64,000 nt of DNA from Agapanthus africanus. Taxonomy: Eukaryota > Streptophyta > Magnoliopsida > Asparagales > Amaryllidaceae. Where the stretch lies: NCBI GenBank assembly GCA_030015575.1, contig CM057338.1, positions 629,602,189 to 629,666,188 on the forward strand, written 5' to 3'. Positions 59,312-64,000 of the stretch are shown one piece after another. The notes beneath the pieces are model-generated. The model did not search any database, had not been told where the DNA came from, and saw nothing but the letters and a program-made list of their open reading frames with translations. A program made the translations under genes and the position numbers. Each line of letters starts with the position of its first letter. Positions within the stretch are counted from its first letter, which is position 1.

Positions 59312-60002
59312 TTTCATCTCTTCTTTAGAATTTTCACTTCTAAGAATTTCATTCTCCCACAGAGCATAGCTCTCCTGTTTAAAACTCTTTTAAGAGTAAA
59401 ACTTTGTCAAGACTTAGGTAAAGTTAAGAACTTTTAATAAATTAGGGTTTTACCCATTTACAGAGCCTTGCTCTTCATAGATCTTTGATCTAAAGAAAAC
59501 CCATTTAGGGTTTCATTAACAGAGCTTTGCTCTCAGAAAGGATTTTACTTTTTAATCCATTGATGGAGCTTTGCTCCTTTCAGATCATATAGAAGAACTA
59601 TTAAGAGTGTGTTCATGGATCTTGAAGATCAAAAAATGAAATTTTATTTTTGATGGATCATCTTCTTAGAGCGAGGCTCTTCTTGAGGAATTTTATTCCT
59701 TCATCATTAGACTTTGACAGATGTCTGTCTAGTAAAGAGCGCTGCTCTCAATGGGAGTTTTACTCCTCTGCCCGAGAGATTTCTCATTTAATGAGAATCT
59801 CTTGAGGATTTCCTCTTTTAATGACAGCCTCATCCAATGATGAGGCTGTTTTATTAATGATGAACTGTCATCTAGATTTTGTGGGTCCCCTTTTGTCCCT
59901 TTTAACTGTATTGCAGTGCGGCACGGACTTATAGTACTTTGTAATAGAATTTTAATTTATAGCATGGGCAGCTGAAAATTCACTCTTTTTTGCGTAGGCA
60001 TT
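59312..60002 (+). other. Presumed 5' untranslated region of the PMD gene
   Basis: No gene is seen. The hairpin chain continues to 59849. A ttttttgcgtag word (59987-59998) just before the ATG looks like a splice acceptor, so a leader intron is possible. Confidence 0.4.
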
Positions 60003-63000
60003 ATGTCTTCCGATGCCTCCTTCCCGTTCATTCGCTCAAAAGGCGGGTTCCCTGAAGCACCCATTGACCGTGAGGTTTTTGCGTTGATAAAAGACCATGA
60101 CCCGGAGCACAAGATCCGTCATTTATGAGGTAAATGGTATGACCAAATTATCATGGGCCGACGGAGCTTTTCCTGTACGACACCCTCGGAGCCTATTTCG
60201 GCGAATGCTTATGCAGATGCGCCTCCGATAAATTACACTGTGGAGGAGGTCAACTGGACATCGGAAGGTCTCCTTCGGCCTTCTATCGGCGCAATACCAG
60301 TGCAGCCGCCGATAGCTTTGGACATCAAAGGTCGACGTATATGTCAAGGCGAGTCGCGCCCTTGGGGACAGCCGTACAATGTAGGACTAACTCCCCGTCA
60401 CCCAGCCGGGAATTTGCAGTAGGCCCGGTATGTCTTATTGGCGAAGAAATCACAGTTGATGAAGTTCGGATTGTATTCCGCCGTTTACGCTTCTTTGTTT
60501 CAATATTCCACACACCCTACATGGTGGGTCAGGGCATTTCTGGAACAGTGGAACATTCTAACCCACACCTTCCTCCTGTCAGATCGAGAAGTTTGCATTT
60601 CTTTGGAGGAGTTTGCAGAGGTCTTAGGTTTACCCGTTAGGGGGAACATTATGAGGAATTGCTTCCCCCGGATGAGTATGTTTTCGCCACCAAATCCATG
60701 GTAATGGGTCTTACTCCCGAGAATGCTATTCAACATCAATTTCCAAGCTTGATAAAGGTATTGAATATGTATGAAAACCTCTTTCTCGCATTCGAAGGTC
60801 ATGGAGTTAATTTTACGGCTTTTATTGCTTATTTTCTTCACCCAGAAATGTTGAAGGAAGAAGTCGATAAATTTGCCAATTTTGACGACGCTTTCGGATT
60901 GGGTTTAGGCAATCTACCGGCGACAGAGGTAGATCAGAAAAGCTTCTTTCTACCTGATACCCCGGTCATCCCTTTTACAGAGCTGGCGCTCCTGGGATTG
61001 ATGAAGAAACGTTCTTTCTAGGGTTCCTTGGATTGTGGCTAAGTTGGTTCGCGCTTCCTATCCACCCTCGCCGCATGAGGCCGTCCGTCTTCTATCCTGC
61101 GCATCGAATGGTTGCCGGGATACCAGTAGCCGTGGGAATTGCTGGGTTAGCCCATATGTATCATGGTCTCAGCTTGGAAGCTGATACCACTGAGCCAGGG
61201 GTGCAGTCGGTAATTTTCCCGATGCATTATTTCACGTCATGGCTCGAGTTACACGTGCTAGGCGTCTTTGGCATCCACAAGAGGCCGAGTTTTTATGACA
61301 GGTGCAGGTTCCCTCGGATCATGCAACTGGTTGGCGCTTCTATCGTGACTCTGCAACGGGAAGCTAGAGGCTTTCTTCTTCGCTCGCGCACGGTTGGGGC
61401 TGGCATGTCTTTTACTGATAAAGTTTTGACTGTTGGCCAGGAGTCGGGGAAGACGGTGCTGTCCTTGCAGGACATATTTAAAGATGGGGTCTCCGTTTTG
61501 AAGGCTCGGGAGATTCTTCATCTGTACTCTATCCGACCGGGCTTTCTTGTATTCAATATGAATGACTCGGCTTTATTCATGAGGTATAATCCGCATCGCT
61601 TCGCCCAGCAATTAGGTTACAATCCGGGCGTCCCACTTGAGGCTTTTTTGGTCGAACCCGCTGCTACTGAAGAGGGAATGCAGAGCGCACTGCATCATTT
61701 CATGCGCTTGAACACAGGGTCCAACTTCTTTATCAACGAACCGAGTTGCGTCCCAAAGGCCCTTAATGCATACGTGGCGTGGTATCAGCATTCAATGGGC
61801 ACCGTCATCAGGGAGAAGAAACGATTGTTGCTTGACCGCAAGGGTACAGTGCCGACTGGTGATCAAAATGTTCCTCTGAAGCGACAGAACATTGTTCATC
61901 TTCCCCGGAGAGAGGTCACTGTATTTGAGCCTCCACATGTGCTAACCCCTATGCGCGGGTTGTCCCCATCCAGCACGCCTGAAAAAGAGGTGGCTGCTGC
62001 GTCCCCGGACTCGGACGTAGGAAAAGAAATTGGGACTCGTCGTCCAAAGACGTCTACCAAACGCAAACTCATGTCATCGGCTCCCGGTGCCCGTCTTCAG
62101 AAGAAGAAGAAGCAAGTACTTTCTTTGGACACCATATTAGGCTCGACGCCCCTTGCTCCGTTTAGCGAAGGCTTGAGCGAATATGAGACCAACGAGGGTT
62201 TATTCGGGATGCTTGATGATACCGATTTGGAGGTCGCCATTGAAGCTTCCAAACAATCGGCCGCCCTCGAAAAGGAATTGGCCGCCCTTGCGCTGTTAGG
62301 TATACTCTATCCTTATCTCTCAGCTGTTTATTTCACTTTTTTTTATCATACTTTGACTGACGCTTCCTGTTTTAACAGGTGACTCTACAGAAGAAGTCAT
62401 TGCTGCTTCGCTTAAAACCATTGAAGAGGAAGAAAGGCTTCGCGCCTCATTGCCAACAGAGGCTTCGCTTGAACGACCGATGATGGATACCGTAATGGTT
62501 CCGGAGGTAAAACCTAGCCCTAGTGATACTATCTCCTTGGCGAAGGTCTTGAAGAAGCCTCCTCTCCCTGTCAAAACCGAGAAGCAGCACAAAAAACATA
62601 CGGCCAAGGGAAAGAAGCGATCTTCTACAATCATTAGCTCTAGATCAAGGCGAGGGAAGAAGACCGTTACTAATCCACTGGAAGACAGTCTTCTTTTTCC
62701 TGGTTTATCTGCCGAGGAGGCCGCACAATTGGCTGAGGCTACAAGACGCTCACAAGACGAATCCGAAAATGTAAGGATCTCGAAAAGGCCTTACCCTGCC
62801 GTCATCTTTTACGAAGACCCTCCGTGGATACGGCGAATATTCATAGGCCCTATGAAAGAATGGGGGGAAAGGGCTCTTAAGCAGGCCATCTCAGCCAACG
62901 CCGAGGATGCACTTTCATTGTGGACCGGTGGCCACGAGTCTACCCTTGAACCTCGGCGATCGTACCTCCTCAGGAAGGAGCGTCGGCTTGAACAAGCCAT

Positions 63001-63065
63001 ATTAGAAGCTCCCTTGTGCATCGGTATTTTCATGTATCTCTTTGTAATATTTTGTATTGCTTGTA

Positions 63066-63106
<41 letters not shown>

Positions 63107-64000
63107 CCTTATCCTCGTACAAACTTTGCAGGGACTTCGGCAATGGCAAAGAAGCTTAGTCCAAGTCGCGTCCTGACTATGGACTTCGTAGATAACCCCG
63201 ATGAAGCACTAATCAGTGTGGAGGGGGTTGACGCCATTGATGTTCCTGCGACGGAGCTTCCCTTGGTGATTCCTTCTCTCCAGGTGATTGCTCCTCCGGA
63301 AGAGGCATCTTCATTGGCTACGGATCCAATGGATCTTTCTGGGGAAGGCCCGGCGACTGTGGGACAGGTGGTCGAAGCCACTGTCGTTTCATTAGAGCAT
63401 GTAGCGATGGTCACTTCTTCTCCACCGGACGTTATTATACCAGCCGACATCCCTGATGATGTGCTCGGGAACATGGAGGGGGGTGAGGCAGTCGCTGCAT
63501 CCAGTGATGCCCTTGTCGTGGTCCCGACCGGTGACTTACTAGGTAAATTTTAAGTTATTGCTTTCTATTCTATTTTGCAATCCCTTTTCTACCTTTTCTG
63601 AAAGTACTTTTGTTTTGAATGCAGCTACGGTGGGCGTTGAGGTTGTGCCCCCCGAGGAAGCGCTACCAGTTACAGCTTTGACGGCGACCGCCCCTCCATC
63701 TTCTCTTATATCTTCTCAAATCCTTGAAGGTATGGGTTTGTGATAAATTTAAATCAGGTACAGCATCTTTCGTGTACTGACCATGTAACATCGTGATCTC
63801 GCAGGAGTTCTTCTTGATAACTTGTATCAGGTACTGAACCCGCACTTCTCTTTCCCGTCGGAGATTGCTTCATCTAGTGGCGCTGGTGAGTACAGCCTTC
63901 AGTTAATGTTCCTTCTTTTACCGGCAGTCAAATCATTTCTGGTTCTTCTTTGTTTTGATTGCAGTACTACAGATTGAAGGAGGAGATGAGAGAACCGTTA
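60003..64000 (+). CDS. Plant mobile domain (PMD, aminotransferase-like) protein, 3' end off-window
   Basis: The family is plant-specific, nuclear and linked to gene silencing in Arabidopsis (MAIN, MAIL1), and is also carried by some transposons. Visible signatures: LEEFAEVLGLPVRG (about 60595-60640), PPDEYVF, then GFLGLWLSWFALP-like, IPVAVGIAGLAHMYHGLS and PMHYFTSWLELHV (first 75 residues of the frame at 61033), and RFAQQLGYNPGVP. After the domain come basic patches (RRPKTSTKRK, LQKKKKQ, TAKGKKRS), possible nuclear signals, then an acidic, Ala/Ser/Pro-rich tail. The start at 60003 (MSSDASFPFIRSKGG) is chosen as the first ATG in the domain's frame. The first kilobase appears interrupted about four times; from 61033 on, the frame stays open through five introns. 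So it is either a recent pseudogene, a gene with an unusual front structure, or part of a mobile element. Confidence 0.75.
62300..63964 (+). other. Five short phase-1 introns of the PMD gene
   Basis: Introns are 62300-62378, 63024-63131, 63543-63624, 63730-63804 and 63886-63964 (79, 108, 82, 75 and 79 bp). All are GT-AG with pyrimidine-rich ends. Every one splits a codon after its first base. The exons between them, 62379-63023, 63132-63542, 63625-63729 and 63805-63885, are 645, 411, 105 and 81 nt, all multiples of three. The last exon starts at 63965 and leaves the window. Predicted from sequence only. Confidence 0.75.
63065..63107 (+). repeat. (CA)n/(TA)n microsatellite in the second PMD intron
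   Basis: About 40 bases of ca repeats followed by ta repeats, inside 63024-63131. Confidence 0.92.

Larger units (their letters stand above)
57750..59849 (+). repeat. Dense chain of short hairpins
   Basis: Examples: 57750-57765 (16-bp palindrome), 57864-57878 (6-bp stem), 58284-58299 (7), 58343-58358 (7), 58367-58380 (14-bp palindrome), 58586-58602 (7), 58684-58700 (7), 58737-58760 (9), 58806-58823 (7), 58875-58899 (9), 58916-58940 (9), 59186-59227 (19 with 2 mismatches), 59497-59513 (6), 59824-59849 (11). The stem agagc/gctct recurs seven times with different loops. Confidence 0.85.
56191..59850 (+). other. Hairpin-chain region upstream of the PMD gene
   Basis: 3.66 kb in which short inverted repeats follow one another with little between them. 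Examples: 56374-56390 (cccctc/gagggg), ttagtctaa/ttagactaa pairs at about 56670-56745, ggac/gtcc units at 56899-57438, then more than 40 hairpins from 57750 to 59849. No protein gene is accepted here. It could be a long promoter region, a 5' intron or the LTR of an unrecognised element; the start near 56192 (tgttcc) would allow an LTR but no primer site was found. Confidence 0.7.

Noticed and set aside
56192-59998. Firm call of the hairpin region as an LTR
   Set aside because: It starts with tg and has a TATA box, but no primer site, CA end or second copy was visible, so this stays a hypothesis.

Overview
This is plant nuclear DNA, almost certainly from a flowering plant with a large, retrotransposon-rich genome. 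Evidence: LTRs of 2.0-3.7 kb with TG...CA ends, primer sites matching plant initiator-Met tRNA, Ty1/copia pol of the Angela type, a Ty3/gypsy Tekay-type 3' end, and a plant-only PMD gene with GT-AG introns. No bacterial features, tRNA or rRNA genes were seen. I cannot name the species.

About 56 kb is a two-sided nest of LTR elements. Left nest: an Angela-like copia (E2; 14080-29376, start off-window) sits in an older LTR (29377-29570), which abuts a minus-strand copia pol fragment (29571-30027). E2 was hit in gag by a Tekay element (E0; body off-window, 3' LTR 72-14079) and in integrase by a non-autonomous element (E3, 15477-25148). E0's LTR was then hit by a related non-autonomous element (E1, 501-10765). 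Right nest: a plus-strand LTR (E7, 30028-32116) was entered by minus-strand E6 (32117 to about 56190). E6's LTR was entered by minus-strand E4 (32882-53433), and E4 by minus-strand E5 (36830-46972). Five-base target duplications close E1 (attct), E3 (ctccg), E4 (aaaat) and E5 (gagta). LTR pairs compared by eye differ at about 36 of 2270 bases (E1), 1 of 2151 (E3), about 42 of 2225 (E4) and about 4 of 2207 (E5), so E3 and E5 are very young.

E1, E3, E5 and probably E6 have complete or partial LTRs, primer sites and purine tracts around a 5.4-5.7 kb interior without usable genes. They look like large retrotransposon derivatives (LARDs) that depend on an Angela-type helper. Their long 5' leaders carry three stem-loops that each show the same roughly 16-19 nt word in the loop. 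Stems change in a compensatory way between E1, E3, E4 and E5, which I read as a conserved RNA structure.

The last 8 kb (56191-64000) is a different world. First comes 3.5 kb built almost entirely of short hairpins, including a tandem array with a 234-bp higher-order period. Within it are eleven CACGTG boxes upstream of a TATAAATA box. A gene for a plant mobile domain (PMD, aminotransferase-like) protein follows and runs off the right edge. Its front kilobase looks interrupted, but its later part stays open through five short introns, all in phase 1 and all separating exons whose lengths are multiples of three.
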